In this document: positions 8,546-17,097 of the stretch, piece after piece
Layout of the letters: the number at the start of each line of letters is the position of its first letter
Position numbering within the stretch: the stretch's first letter is position 1
Assembly: GCA_003167555.1 (NCBI GenBank)
Contig: PMSN01000014.1
Coordinates: 124,001-188,000 of the forward strand
Origin: Spartobacteria bacterium
GTDB taxonomy: Bacteria; Verrucomicrobiota; Verrucomicrobiia; Chthoniobacterales; UBA10450
DNA: 64,000 bases
Reading direction: 5' to 3'
Translations under genes and position numbers: made by a program
The notes under the pieces: generated by a model
Seen by the model: the letters and a program-made list of their open reading frames with translations, nothing else
Told to the model about the DNA's origin: nothing
The model's database searches: none

Positions 8546-9619
8546 ATGATTTTGCGTCGTTTCGCTCTTTTTTTGATCGCCCTGGCCGGCCTCACAAGTT
8601 CCAAGGCAGCGGGCGCGCCGCGAATCGCGCCGCCGCCATCCGGCAAATTATATCAGGGTCTTTATTTCGATGAGCCGGCGGCCGGGCACGATCCGACAGA
8701 GCATGATGTCACGGCGGCAGACGTCGCGCGCTTTGAACAGACCCTCGGAACAAAGACGGTTTGGGTTTTCTTTTCGAGCAATTGGTCGGAATCAAGGCGC
8801 TTCCCGGCCGCAACGTGTGAGTGGGTGCGTGCGCTCGGTAAGGTTCCCTATGTCCGATTGATGTTGCGCTCCGATCTGGAGCAGGGCCACGCCGAGAAAA
8901 CATTCAGCCTCGCGAATATTCTCGCGGGAAAATTTGATGACGATCTGAAGACGTGGGCGCGCGACGCGAAGGCTTTCGGCTCACCCATTCTCGTGGAGTG
9001 GGGCACGGAGCCGAACGGGAATTGGTTTTCCTGGAATGGAAAATGGAACGGCGGCGCGAAGGGCGGACCGCAACGTTACATCGACGCCTACCGCCACATC
9101 GTGGACCTCATGCGCGCGGAGGGCGCGGACAATCTGCAATGGGTCTGGCACGTGAATTGGTTCGATGAACCGGAAGCGAAATGGAACCGGTTTGAAAATT
9201 ATTATCCGGGAGATAATTACTGCGATTGGGTGGCGCTGAGCGCCTACGGCCCGCTGACGCCGCGCGCTGTCGATGGCACCGAGAGTTTCCGGTTCAAGAT
9301 GCGCACGGCGTATCCGCGTCTGACGAAGATCGCGCCGGGAAAGCCAATCGTGATCGCGGAGTTCGGCTGCGACGTTCATCATCGAAAAGTCGACGCGGCC
9401 GAGTGGGCCAGGAACGCGCTGGAGGATTTGTTCTCCGGGCGTTGGCCGGCGGTGATCGGCTTCTGCTGGTGGAACGAATCGTGGGAAAACGACGACATCT
9501 GGAAGCACAACACTGAGATGAATATTTTGCATGATGCCGGCCTAACGAAGGTGTTTCGCGCGCAACTGGCGAAACATGCGAATGAGCTCCAGCCGACTCC
9601 GATCATCTCTGTGCGGTAA
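8546..9619 (+). CDS. Secreted GH26-like glycoside hydrolase (beta-mannanase type)
   Basis: A 357-residue protein. The signal peptide (MILRRFALFLIALAGLTSSKAAG) is followed by a TIM-barrel-like domain. VEWGTEPNGNWFSW places a candidate acid/base Glu at residue 155, and IVIAEFGCDV places a candidate nucleophile at Glu272. These are the two carboxylates expected in clan GH-A enzymes, and the spacing and the WYxxxG-like context (DWVALSAYG, GFCWWNES) fit GH26. Expected role: cleavage of beta-mannan or a related beta-glycan outside the cytoplasm. Substrate is not proven. The start was chosen at the codon giving a clean signal peptide; a longer upstream frame runs into the DUF5069 gene on the other strand. 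No sugar transporter is adjacent, so pathway context is missing. Confidence 0.8.
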   Translation: MILRRFALFLIALAGLTSSKAAGAPRIAPPPSGKLYQGLYFDEPAAGHDPTEHDVTAADVARFEQTLGTKTVWVFFSSNWSESRRFPAATCEWVRALGKVPYVRLMLRSDLEQGHAEKTFSLANILAGKFDDDLKTWARDAKAFGSPILVEWGTEPNGNWFSWNGKWNGGAKGGPQRYIDAYRHIVDLMRAEGADNLQWVWHVNWFDEPEAKWNRFENYYPGDNYCDWVALSAYGPLTPRAVDGTESFRFKMRTAYPRLTKIAPGKPIVIAEFGCDVHHRKVDAAEWARNALEDLFSGRWPAVIGFCWWNESWENDDIWKHNTEMNILHDAGLTKVFRAQLAKHANELQPTPIISVR

Positions 9620-9626
9620 AAAATCC

Positions 9627-9722
9627 TGTCATTCCGAGCGCAGTCGAGGAACCCCGTGGTGAAAGCGTTCAGGTAACATCCCCGGGGTCCCTCGACTTCG
9701 CTTCGCTCCGCTCGGGATGACA
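9627..9722. repeat. Intergenic inverted repeat, TGTCATTCCGAGC...GCTCGGGATGACA type (copy 1)
   Basis: The terminal arms TGTCATTCCGAGCG and GCTCGGGATGACA are complementary, with a GTCGAGG / CCTCGAC inner pair and a central CCCCGTGG / CCCCGGGG section. Copies with the same outer arms lie at 28752-28905 and 32411-32580. No coding capacity. It follows the GH26-like gene directly and precedes the OsmC gene, so it could also act as a transcriptional barrier. Confidence 0.75.
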
Positions 9723-9764
9723 CGCGTTTTATTGCGCCGACGCCGTGGGCGTTCATATTCCTTC

Positions 9765-10175
9765 ATGGTTAACGTTTCCATCAACTACACCGGCGATCTC
9801 CATTGTGATGCGGTCCACGGGCCGTCTCACGCCAAGATCGCGACCGATGCTCCGACGGATAACAAAGGAAAAGGAGAAGCGTTTTCGCCCACCGATCTCG
9901 TTGCCACTGCGCTCGGCACTTGCATGAGCACGATCCTGGCGATGGCCGCGGAGGAGCACGGCCTCGATGTCAAAGGCATGACCGTGAACGTGAGCAAGGA
10001 AATGTCGGAGGACGCGCCGCGCCGGATCGTCGGGTTGCCTTCCGAGGTCCATATCCCGCTGCCGGCCAACACGCCGCAGCGCGCCTTGCTCGAGAACGCC
10101 GCGCTCAACTGCCCTGTGCACAAGAGCCTTCCGCTCGAGATCGAGCGCCCGACAAAATTTTTCTGGGAAGGGTAG
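9765..10175 (+). CDS. OsmC/Ohr family peroxiredoxin-like protein
   Basis: A 136-residue cytosolic protein. Both redox cysteines are present: C53 in LGTCMSTILA and C116 in ALNCPVHKSL, as in OsmC and Ohr proteins that reduce organic hydroperoxides using thiols. GPSHAKIATDAP and EAFSPTDLVATALGTC also match. YhfA-like and OsmC-like subgroups both show this pattern, so the exact subgroup is open. The ATG at 9765 begins at MVNVSINYTGDLHCD, the natural start of the fold; the upstream frame reads through repeat DNA. It converges with the deoxyhypusine-synthase-like gene, 29 nt away. Confidence 0.9.
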   Translation: MVNVSINYTGDLHCDAVHGPSHAKIATDAPTDNKGKGEAFSPTDLVATALGTCMSTILAMAAEEHGLDVKGMTVNVSKEMSEDAPRRIVGLPSEVHIPLPANTPQRALLENAALNCPVHKSLPLEIERPTKFFWEG

Positions 10176-10204
10176 CGCGGCCCCTCCTTGACTGGCGGCA
10201 AGGT

Positions 10205-11236
10205 TTATTTCGGCTTGTCCAACAGCTCCGCGTAATTTCTCGTGGGACGATTTTTCCAGTTGCCCTTGTGATACGCGTAGCCAGCCAGCAGCGGCAGCGC
10301 CACGGTCGCCTCGGCGTAAACCATCTGCTCGGCGCCCAGGTCCACTTTACCCCAGGAGTTCGCTTCTTTGAGCGTCGAACCGGAGAGCGCCCCATCCCGA
10401 TCATCCGCCACGGTGATCTGCACCGCGTATTTGTGCATCCCGCAATCGAACCCGAGGTAATCACCTGCCACGACCGTATCCTGCGCAAAATTCTTCGGCA
10501 CGCCGCCGCCGATCATCATCAGCCCGCTCGTTTTCGAATCGATCTTGATCTTCGTGAGCTCGAGAAAATCTTTCGCTGAATCGAGACTGAGATGTTTGTC
10601 AGGATGATGCCATTGATGATGGATCAACCCGAACCCGGCGCTGCAATCGCTGAAGGCCGGACAGAAAATCGGCACATTCTTTTCGTAGGCCGCGAGGACC
10701 ACAGAGTCCTTATTCTTTGCATGCTCGGTCAGATGCTTGCCCATCGCCTTAATGAATTCCCGCGATGAATGCGGACGCGGCGGGAGCGAATCGGCGATCT
10801 CGCCCGTGGTCGCATCGCAGACCCTCAACTGATCTTCATCGATGTAAGTATCGTAGATGCGATCGATGCCGAGACGGCGCAGGATGTCGTCGCTCATGAA
10901 AACGTCGCCCTTGTAATGTTTGAAGCCCAGCGCCTCGAAGAAATCCTGATCGACGATGATGGCGCCGGTCGAGACGATCGCGTCCACCATGTTGTGGCGA
11001 ATGAGATCGACCACCACATTCTTCAGCCCGGCGGAGAAGAGCGAGCCGGCCAGGCAGAGAATGATCGCGCAATCTTCATCGCGGATCATTTGGTCGTAGA
11101 TTTGCGCGGCGCGGCCAAGATCGCGCGCGGAAAACGCCATCTTGCTCATCGCGTCGACGAGCGGGACGACGTTATGTTCCTTGATGTCGATGTGCTCGAC
11201 TTCCTCAACGAGGAGATCCGATTTCTTTGGGTTCAT
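10205..11236 (-). CDS. Deoxyhypusine synthase-like protein
   Basis: A 343-residue NAD-binding protein of the deoxyhypusine synthase family. Visible are CLAGSLFSAGLKNVVVDLIRHNMVDAIVSTGA (dinucleotide fold), CPAFSDCSAGFGL, GGGVPKNFAQD and, near the end, SGSTLKEANSWGKVDLGAEQ, in which K297 occupies the place of the catalytic Lys that carries the aminobutyl group in eukaryotic DHS. Bacteria lack eIF5A hypusine, and bacterial homologues include homospermidine synthases and enzymes of unknown substrate. A role in polyamine chemistry is therefore likely but the product is open. The acidic N-terminal extension is short. A palindromic repeat lies between this gene and hldD upstream on the same strand. 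Confidence 0.88.
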   Translation of the reverse strand: MNPKKSDLLVEEVEHIDIKEHNVVPLVDAMSKMAFSARDLGRAAQIYDQMIRDEDCAIILCLAGSLFSAGLKNVVVDLIRHNMVDAIVSTGAIIVDQDFFEALGFKHYKGDVFMSDDILRRLGIDRIYDTYIDEDQLRVCDATTGEIADSLPPRPHSSREFIKAMGKHLTEHAKNKDSVVLAAYEKNVPIFCPAFSDCSAGFGLIHHQWHHPDKHLSLDSAKDFLELTKIKIDSKTSGLMMIGGGVPKNFAQDTVVAGDYLGFDCGMHKYAVQITVADDRDGALSGSTLKEANSWGKVDLGAEQMVYAEATVALPLLAGYAYHKGNWKNRPTRNYAELLDKPK

Positions 11237-11254
11237 AATTTGGTATCGACGCTT

Positions 11255-11338
11255 TGGTAGGGACGCCGCGCTGCGGCGTCCGCATCGGCAGGTGCACTAC
11301 GATTCGTGGCTCGGACGGCGCGGCGCGCCGTCCCTACC
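11255..11338. repeat. Intergenic inverted repeat, GGTAGGGACGCCGCGC type (copy 2)
   Basis: Second copy of the element at 7900-7988. The left arm TGGTAGGGACGCCGCGCTGC is identical, the right arm GCGCGCCGTCCCTACC nearly so, and the centre differs. It fills the space between the deoxyhypusine-synthase-like gene and hldD. Confidence 0.8.
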
Positions 11339-11345
11339 CGGCGGT

Positions 11346-12290
11346 TTAATTCGATGGGTCCGGATAGAGCCATTTCATGTAATCGGCGACGCCGCTCTCG
11401 AGTGAGTACTGCGGGTGATAGCCAAGGGCGCCACGCACGCTGGTCAAATCCGCCTGCGTAAAATTCTGGTAATGCGCGTGCGGATTCTCGATGTAATCCG
11501 GCTTGAAATCGGTGCCTAACGAGCGGTTCAAGACGTCGACGAGTTCGTTAAACGAGCGCGCATGCCCCGATCCTAGATTGTAGATGCCGCTCTCAGTCGC
11601 TTTGAGCGCGCTGATGCTGCCTGCGACAATGTCCTTCACATAAACGAAATCGCGTTTCTGGTCGCCGTGCTTGAAAATCCGCGGGCGTTGTCCCGCCTTC
11701 ATCTGGCGGGAGAGATGAAGGATCATGCTGGCGGCGCCGCCTTTGTGTCCTTCGCGCGGGCCGTAGACGTTAAAGTAACGCAGGCCGATGATGATCCAGC
11801 CACTGACGTCTTTCGCCGCGCGGTCCGCCAGGTTGTCCATCATCGCTTTCGAAAATGCGTAAATGTTCGCGGGCGCGGCGCCGTTCGTTTCCACGCTGGC
11901 CTCGCTCGCGGCGCCGTAGGTCGAAGCGGACGACGCGTAGACCACGCGCGTCTTGTTCGGCTTCGCGAAATTCAGGAGCCGACGAAAGCTCTCCACGTTG
12001 TCGTGGGTCTGGACGAATTGATCGTGCAGGGTCGTGTCGGTGATCGAGGCAAGATGGAAGATCGCGTCGAATTTCTCATCGCCGAACTGCCGCTGCCAAT
12101 CGAACGTCGCGAGGTTCTGTGCGACGAAATCGCCCGTGTAACCGGCGAGGTTCTTGAAATCGCCGGAGCGGAAATCATCGATCACGGTTAGCCGCGCGTT
12201 CGGCATCCGCTCCTGCAACGTGAGCGCAAGATTGGAGCCGATGAAGCCGGCGCCGCCGGTAACGAGAATGGAAGATTCGGTGGAAGACAC
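11346..12290 (-). CDS. hldD: ADP-L-glycero-D-manno-heptose 6-epimerase-like SDR
   Basis: A 314-residue extended short-chain dehydrogenase. The NAD(P)-binding TGGAGFIGSN is at residues 11-20, and the catalytic Tyr-Lys pair is Y144/K148 in IYAFSK. RYFNVYGPREGHKGGAASM, KRDFVYVKDIV and FTQADLTSVRGALGY are characteristic of HldD rather than of general GalE-type epimerases. It would convert the heptose nucleotide used in lipopolysaccharide inner core, which fits a Gram-negative cell. No other heptose genes are nearby. It is divergent from the riboswitch/btuB unit. The start follows the usual short leader MSSTESSILV. Confidence 0.82.
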   Translation of the reverse strand: MSSTESSILVTGGAGFIGSNLALTLQERMPNARLTVIDDFRSGDFKNLAGYTGDFVAQNLATFDWQRQFGDEKFDAIFHLASITDTTLHDQFVQTHDNVESFRRLLNFAKPNKTRVVYASSASTYGAASEASVETNGAAPANIYAFSKAMMDNLADRAAKDVSGWIIIGLRYFNVYGPREGHKGGAASMILHLSRQMKAGQRPRIFKHGDQKRDFVYVKDIVAGSISALKATESGIYNLGSGHARSFNELVDVLNRSLGTDFKPDYIENPHAHYQNFTQADLTSVRGALGYHPQYSLESGVADYMKWLYPDPSN

Positions 12291-12382
12291 GGGAAGTGAA
12301 CGCGACGATGCGCGCGTCTGATAAATAAATCTTGAGCGGACAAGCGCAAGCCGCTACTTCTGGCGGCAGTTCTTTGTCAGTT

Positions 12383-12556
12383 GATCAGTGGAACCGGTGC
12401 GAGGAATTCCCGTGAGATTCGGGAGCAGTTGCGCTGCTGTAACTGGATACGACTTCCCATGGCCAATCGTCCTGCAAGCGCAGGCGGTGAAGGCGGGGAG
12501 AAGGATGCGTGTTTCTCAAAACACGCGAAAGCCAGGAGCCAGAATATTCGCCCGTT
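12383..12556 (+). promoter_or_regulatory. Cobalamin (B12) riboswitch
   Basis: The 400-nt leader before the BtuB-like gene carries the core of a cobalamin aptamer. An early GGAACCGGTGCGAGGAATTC segment is followed by GGGAGCAGTTGCGCTGCTGTAA (compare GcCCGCAACtGTaA). At the 3' side is the B12 box GCGAAAGCCAGGAGCCAGAA (about 12525-12544). These elements are in the right order and spacing. Just beyond the aptamer TACCTC (12558-12563) is complementary to GAGGTA (12678-12683), which overlaps the GGAGG Shine-Dalgarno of the receptor gene. Translational sequestration is thus an inference. The remaining leader to 12690 shows no gene. Confidence 0.88.
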
Positions 12557-12690
12557 CTACCTCATTCGAGCCGCCGCGTGTGCGGACGGCCCGAAAAAAC
12601 TTCTTCGCGAAAAAGAAGAATGAGAGCTGTGGACGCTCCTGGCGGCAGCCGGGCGAGTCTGCCTCTCGAAAAAGTTGGAGGTAACTTGTT

Positions 12691-14580
12691 ATGCAGAATC
12701 GTCCGTGGCTTGTGGTGGCTGCCTTTCTTTTGGCAGCGCCCTTCATCTGTCGCGCGCAGGACGCGACATCGTCAGCGCTTTCGAATTCGGAAGCCGAAAC
12801 CCAACGGATCGTCGTCAGCGCGACGCGGATCGAGACGCCGGAAGAGGAATCTCCGGCAAGCGTGAGCGTCATCCGCGCCGACGATCTCGAAATCACACAG
12901 ACGCGCCGCGTGGCGGATGCCTTGCGTGAAGTTCCTGGTGTGTCGGTGGCCCAGACCGGAGCGCCGGGGCAGCTCACTTCCGTTTTCATGCGCGGACTGC
13001 GGAGCGAACACACCCAGGTCTTGCTCGATGGAATCCCAATCAACCAGGGCCTCGCCGGTTTGTTCAACTTTGCCGATCTCGCAGTGGACGACATCGATCG
13101 GATCGAAATCGTCCGCGGTCCGCAGAGCACGTTGTACGGTCCGCGGGCGCTGGCCGGTGTGATCCAGATTTTCACGAAACAGGGGACCGGCGCGCCGACA
13201 GGGGAGTTCAGCGCCGAGGCCGGTTCGTTCTCGACCTTTCGCGAGACGCTCGCGAGCTCGGGCGCTGCGGGGAAATTCGATTACTCGATCGGCCTCAGCC
13301 GGCTCGACACCGATAACGAGCGTCCGAACAATCAATACCGGCTGAGCAGCGGCATCGCCAATGTCGGCTGGTCGCCTAACGAGCAGTTGCGCATCAGCAG
13401 TCTGTTTCTCTACTCGCTCGCCGACACGGGAAACCCGGATTCCATCTTCAATCCGAAACCGTTCGACAATTTCCTCACCGAGAAATGGCTGGTCGCTCCG
13501 CACGTCGACTTCAAACCGGTCGAATGGTGGGAGCACAAGTTGATCGTGAGTTACGATCACGAGCGGCAGGTGAACGATCCGAACCAGGACGGATTCGTCG
13601 GCGCAACCCGCGCCTTGTTCGAGCGCACCACGGTCGACTACCAGAATGATCTCAGACCGGCGTCATGGCTCACGTTGACCTCGGGATTTTTCTACAGTCG
13701 CGTGAACGCCGGACAGGAACGTCCATTTGTTTCGCAGCTCTTCGGACCGCAGCCGACCTTCATCAGCGATCACACGGAGGAAACGGCGGTTTTCCTCCAG
13801 GCGAGTATCACGCCATTCAAGGGCTTGAACCTCGTCGCAGGCGGACGCTACGATCACTTCAATCAATTCGGCGATGTCTGGACTTACCGGTTTGCTGGCA
13901 GCTATCTCATCGCGAAAACCGACACGCATCTGCACGCTAGCGTTGCGACCGGGTTCAGTCCGCCGAGCAGCCAGGATAAAATCTTCGGCAATAATTTCGG
14001 GCTCGAACCGGAGCGCGACCTGGGATGGGATCTGGGGGTCGAACAACGGTTCTGCGAAGGGCGGGTCGCGATCGGCCTCACGTATTTTCACAACGACCTG
14101 TCGAACGTGATCGGTTTCAACGGGCAGTTCGAAACGTTGAACCTCGGCGCGGCGCGGACCCAGGGCGCAGAAGCGGAGGTGCGCGTCACACCGGTGGCTG
14201 ATCTGACTATCCGCGCGAGCTACACGTACCTCGACGCCGAGAAGACTTCCGCGGCGGACATTTCGCAATTGCCGGGAGCGCGACTGCCGCGGAGGCCACG
14301 CAATGAGGCCTACATTTCGGCTTCGTATCTCTGGTGCAAGAAATTGCGGACGACAATCGAAGCGAAATTTGTGAATGCGCGGGAGGAATTGAACTTCGGC
14401 GGACCGAATTTCGATATCGAAGATTACGCGTTCGTGAATTTCGCGGCGGAGTACGAGATCAATTCGTGGGTTTCAGTTTTCGCACGCGTCAACAACCTAA
14501 CGAACGAACAATACTCCGAGGTATTTGGTTTCCCCGCGCTGGGGCGCGCGGCCTACGGCGGATTTCGAATTCGATTCTAG
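12691..14580 (+). CDS. btuB: TonB-dependent vitamin B12 receptor, BtuB-like
   Basis: A 629-residue outer-membrane receptor. The signal peptide is MQNRPWLVVAAFLLAAPFICRAQ, followed by a TonB-box-like RIVVSATRI near residue 40. The plug domain carries DALREVPGVSV, FMRGLRSEHTQVLLDGIPIN and IEIVRGPQSTLYGPRALAGVIQIFTK, and the beta-barrel ends in FRIRF with the terminal aromatic needed for outer-membrane insertion. Length matches BtuB. The cobalamin riboswitch upstream supports corrinoid as substrate, which the protein alone would not. No btuCDF genes follow. GGAGG lies 9 nt before the ATG. The last 84 bp are overlapped on the opposite strand by the 3' end of the kinase gene. Confidence 0.92.
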   Translation: MQNRPWLVVAAFLLAAPFICRAQDATSSALSNSEAETQRIVVSATRIETPEEESPASVSVIRADDLEITQTRRVADALREVPGVSVAQTGAPGQLTSVFMRGLRSEHTQVLLDGIPINQGLAGLFNFADLAVDDIDRIEIVRGPQSTLYGPRALAGVIQIFTKQGTGAPTGEFSAEAGSFSTFRETLASSGAAGKFDYSIGLSRLDTDNERPNNQYRLSSGIANVGWSPNEQLRISSLFLYSLADTGNPDSIFNPKPFDNFLTEKWLVAPHVDFKPVEWWEHKLIVSYDHERQVNDPNQDGFVGATRALFERTTVDYQNDLRPASWLTLTSGFFYSRVNAGQERPFVSQLFGPQPTFISDHTEETAVFLQASITPFKGLNLVAGGRYDHFNQFGDVWTYRFAGSYLIAKTDTHLHASVATGFSPPSSQDKIFGNNFGLEPERDLGWDLGVEQRFCEGRVAIGLTYFHNDLSNVIGFNGQFETLNLGAARTQGAEAEVRVTPVADLTIRASYTYLDAEKTSAADISQLPGARLPRRPRNEAYISASYLWCKKLRTTIEAKFVNAREELNFGGPNFDIEDYAFVNFAAEYEINSWVSVFARVNNLTNEQYSEVFGFPALGRAAYGGFRIRF

Positions 14581-17097
14581 CAAGGCGCGATAAGGCGCCG
14601 CTTGTTCGGGTTTGTTCCAGGCGTCGTAAAGATTCGCGAGTCGCTGACGGGCGCGTCTCGTTCGTGGACTGTTTGCCGCCTGCGACTTCTCCAGGCTTTC
14701 GTGGCTTGCCAGGAGGAACGGTTCGGCTTCGGGAAAACGTTTTTGCGCGGTCAGGAACTCGCCGAGCGCGCCATTGGCCGTCGCATGTAAGAAATGTGTT
14801 TCCGGCATATTTTCCGAGCGGATTCGCACCGCTTCGCGCAACAACTTTTCCGCTTCGTCGATTCTCCCGGTCTGGCCATAAATCATGCCCTGCACCATCA
14901 AAGCGGTCGCGTAGTTGATGAATTGCTGGCTGGTCGCGGCCCGATAAATCTTCAGCGTTTCGTTGATTCGCGCTTCCGCTTCGGAATGTTTGCTCTCGGA
15001 GAAAAACGCCAGGGCCTGCAAGCGAAGATTATCCCCGAGTTGCAGGTTAGCCCCGCTGTAGAGTTTTCGATAAATCCCTTCGGCCTCGCGCAGGTTTTCG
15101 AGCGATTCATCCGTCTGGCCATTCTCGAGGAGAAAGCTGCCGAGGCCCGTCAGGTTTGCGGCCAGCTCAGGGCTGGCCTCCTGTTTCCTCGCGCGGATGG
15201 CGACGATTTTTTCGCGAACGATCTTGATCGCTTCGTCGAATTTTCCCTGGTCCGCCAGAGTGAGAGCGAGGACGGCCTGCGCAATTCCCAGTCCGTTTTT
15301 CTGTTCCGCCGAGACATACGGGAGCAGGGTCAACTGTTCGCGCAAAAGCATTTCGGCTTCCTTGGAATCGCCCTGCGCCCGGCGCAAAAGGGCAAACCCA
15401 TTCAGGGCCGAGGCCAAATAATCCGCGCTGATTGTCCCTTTCTTCTGTTCGGCGCGGAGACGGGGAAGATGCGTGACGTAAAATTTATTCGCCTTCGCAT
15501 AATCGGCTTTCGCCCCCGACCAAAGAGTCGCCAGCGAAACGCTGGTCCTCAGCGCCGCAATTCCGTTTTCGCCCGTCGTTCGGATTTGGGTTTGAAGAGC
15601 GGCCATCAGGTTTTGTTCGGCCAGATCGTATTGCCCGAGCGAAAAATAGCTTTCGCCGATGATTCGTTGGAGCTCGGCTCTTACTTCGGGCTGATCCGAT
15701 AATGCTTCGGCCGCCAATCGCTTCGATGCGTCATCGAGGATGTCTTTGACGGTGGGTTGGCCATTCGGATTTCTGTCCGGGTTGGACGCATTCAGCGTTC
15801 TGCCCAGGAACACACTGATTGCTTCCGCTTTGGCTCTCTCGCGATGAGACGTCCGGACCTGAATGAGCGTCGCGATGATCCCGCCGACCAAACTCAGCAG
15901 GACCAGCGCGGCGGCGGCGACGCCGATCCGGTGCCGATTAATAAATTTGCCGGCGCGATAAGAGGCGGTGTCCTTGCGCGCGATCACCGGCAATCCCTCC
16001 AGATGACGCCGGATATCTTCGGAAAATTGTCCGACTGATGTGTAACGGCGCGCCGGTTCCTTGCGCATCGCCATCAGCACGATGTTATCGAGATCGCCGC
16101 GGAGGGAGCGAGAATGGAGGATCGAGGATGGAGGATGGTCGCTGGTCGCGATCGCGGTGCTAGGCCGCGCTGGTTCCTGGTCGGTAATGGCGCGAGCGAT
16201 TTCCTCTGCGGTGCGCGTCTTCAGGCGATAAGGACGCTGACCGGTCAGGAGTTCGTAGAGTAATACGCCTAACGAGTAGACATCGCTGACGGTCGTGATC
16301 CTTTCACCTTTGACCTGCTCCGGGCTGGCATATTCCGGCGTCATGATCTGCTGTCCGGCCATGGTTTGTGCGAGGGCCTCCTCTTCCGGGCCGAGAAGTT
16401 TTGCGATGCCGAAGTCGAGAAGCTTCGGTTCGCCGTCGGATGCGACCAGAATGTTCGACGGTTTCAGGTCGCGATGGATGACCAGGTTCTGATGCGCGTA
16501 GGTGACGGTCGCGCACACCTTGCGAAAGAGATTGAGGCGTTCGGTCGTGGTGAGAACATGCGCGTCGCAATAGGCGCCGATCGGTTCGCCGTTCACGTAC
16601 TCCATCACGAAATAGGGGAGGCCTTCGTCGGTGGTCCCGCCGTCGATGAGCCGTGCGATATTTGGGTGATCGAGCTGCGCCAGGATCTGCCGCTCATTAC
16701 GAAACCGGCGAAGAATGTCCTCGGTATCGAGCCCTCGCCGAACGAGCTTGATCGCAACTTCCTTGCGATATTCATCATCCGCGCGCGCCGCCAGATAGAC
16801 CGCGCCCAAACCGCCGCGACCGATTTCGCGAATGATCTGGTAAGAGCCGAACTGACGGCCGGCGAGTGGCTCCTCCTGCGCGTCCGGAAATAAATCGCGC
16901 GGGATTTCGATGACGGGCTGTTCGATAAAGCCGTCGGTCTGGTTGTCCGAATCGAGGAGGGATTCTACTTCACGGCGGAGAGCGGTGTCGCCATCACACT
17001 CCTTGTTCAGCAGAATTGCGCGCTCGTTCGGCGCGAGGTCCGCCGTCGCCTCGAACAATTCCTTGACGCGGACCCAGCGTTCACTGGCGGACGGCAT
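14497..17097 (-). CDS. Membrane Ser/Thr protein kinase with TPR sensor region
   Basis: An 866-residue Hanks-type kinase. The glycine loop IGRGGLGAVY is near residues 92-101, the catalytic Lys is K117 in VAIKLV, HRDLKPSN is at 208-215 and LDFG at 227-230. ASPEQVKGE and SDVYSLGVLLYELLTGQ follow. One transmembrane helix (GVAAAALVLLSLVGGIIATLIQV, about residue 390-415) separates the cytosolic kinase from a long helical TPR region, probably periplasmic. Start and stop are both unusual. The start overlaps the upstream ECF sigma gene by 17 bp, implying coupled translation, and the stop lies inside btuB on the other strand. Known ECF/Ser-Thr-kinase pairs (e.g. EcfP/PknT) activate the sigma factor by phosphorylation; a similar role here is inference. 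Confidence 0.92.
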   Translation of the reverse strand: MPSASERWVRVKELFEATADLAPNERAILLNKECDGDTALRREVESLLDSDNQTDGFIEQPVIEIPRDLFPDAQEEPLAGRQFGSYQIIREIGRGGLGAVYLAARADDEYRKEVAIKLVRRGLDTEDILRRFRNERQILAQLDHPNIARLIDGGTTDEGLPYFVMEYVNGEPIGAYCDAHVLTTTERLNLFRKVCATVTYAHQNLVIHRDLKPSNILVASDGEPKLLDFGIAKLLGPEEEALAQTMAGQQIMTPEYASPEQVKGERITTVSDVYSLGVLLYELLTGQRPYRLKTRTAEEIARAITDQEPARPSTAIATSDHPPSSILHSRSLRGDLDNIVLMAMRKEPARRYTSVGQFSEDIRRHLEGLPVIARKDTASYRAGKFINRHRIGVAAAALVLLSLVGGIIATLIQVRTSHRERAKAEAISVFLGRTLNASNPDRNPNGQPTVKDILDDASKRLAAEALSDQPEVRAELQRIIGESYFSLGQYDLAEQNLMAALQTQIRTTGENGIAALRTSVSLATLWSGAKADYAKANKFYVTHLPRLRAEQKKGTISADYLASALNGFALLRRAQGDSKEAEMLLREQLTLLPYVSAEQKNGLGIAQAVLALTLADQGKFDEAIKIVREKIVAIRARKQEASPELAANLTGLGSFLLENGQTDESLENLREAEGIYRKLYSGANLQLGDNLRLQALAFFSESKHSEAEARINETLKIYRAATSQQFINYATALMVQGMIYGQTGRIDEAEKLLREAVRIRSENMPETHFLHATANGALGEFLTAQKRFPEAEPFLLASHESLEKSQAANSPRTRRARQRLANLYDAWNKPEQAAPYRALLESNSKSAVGRAPQRGETKYLGVLFVR

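Noticed and set aside
12381-12865. Short plus-strand frames in the btuB leader
   Set aside because: They lie over the cobalamin aptamer and its platform and show no protein-like composition.
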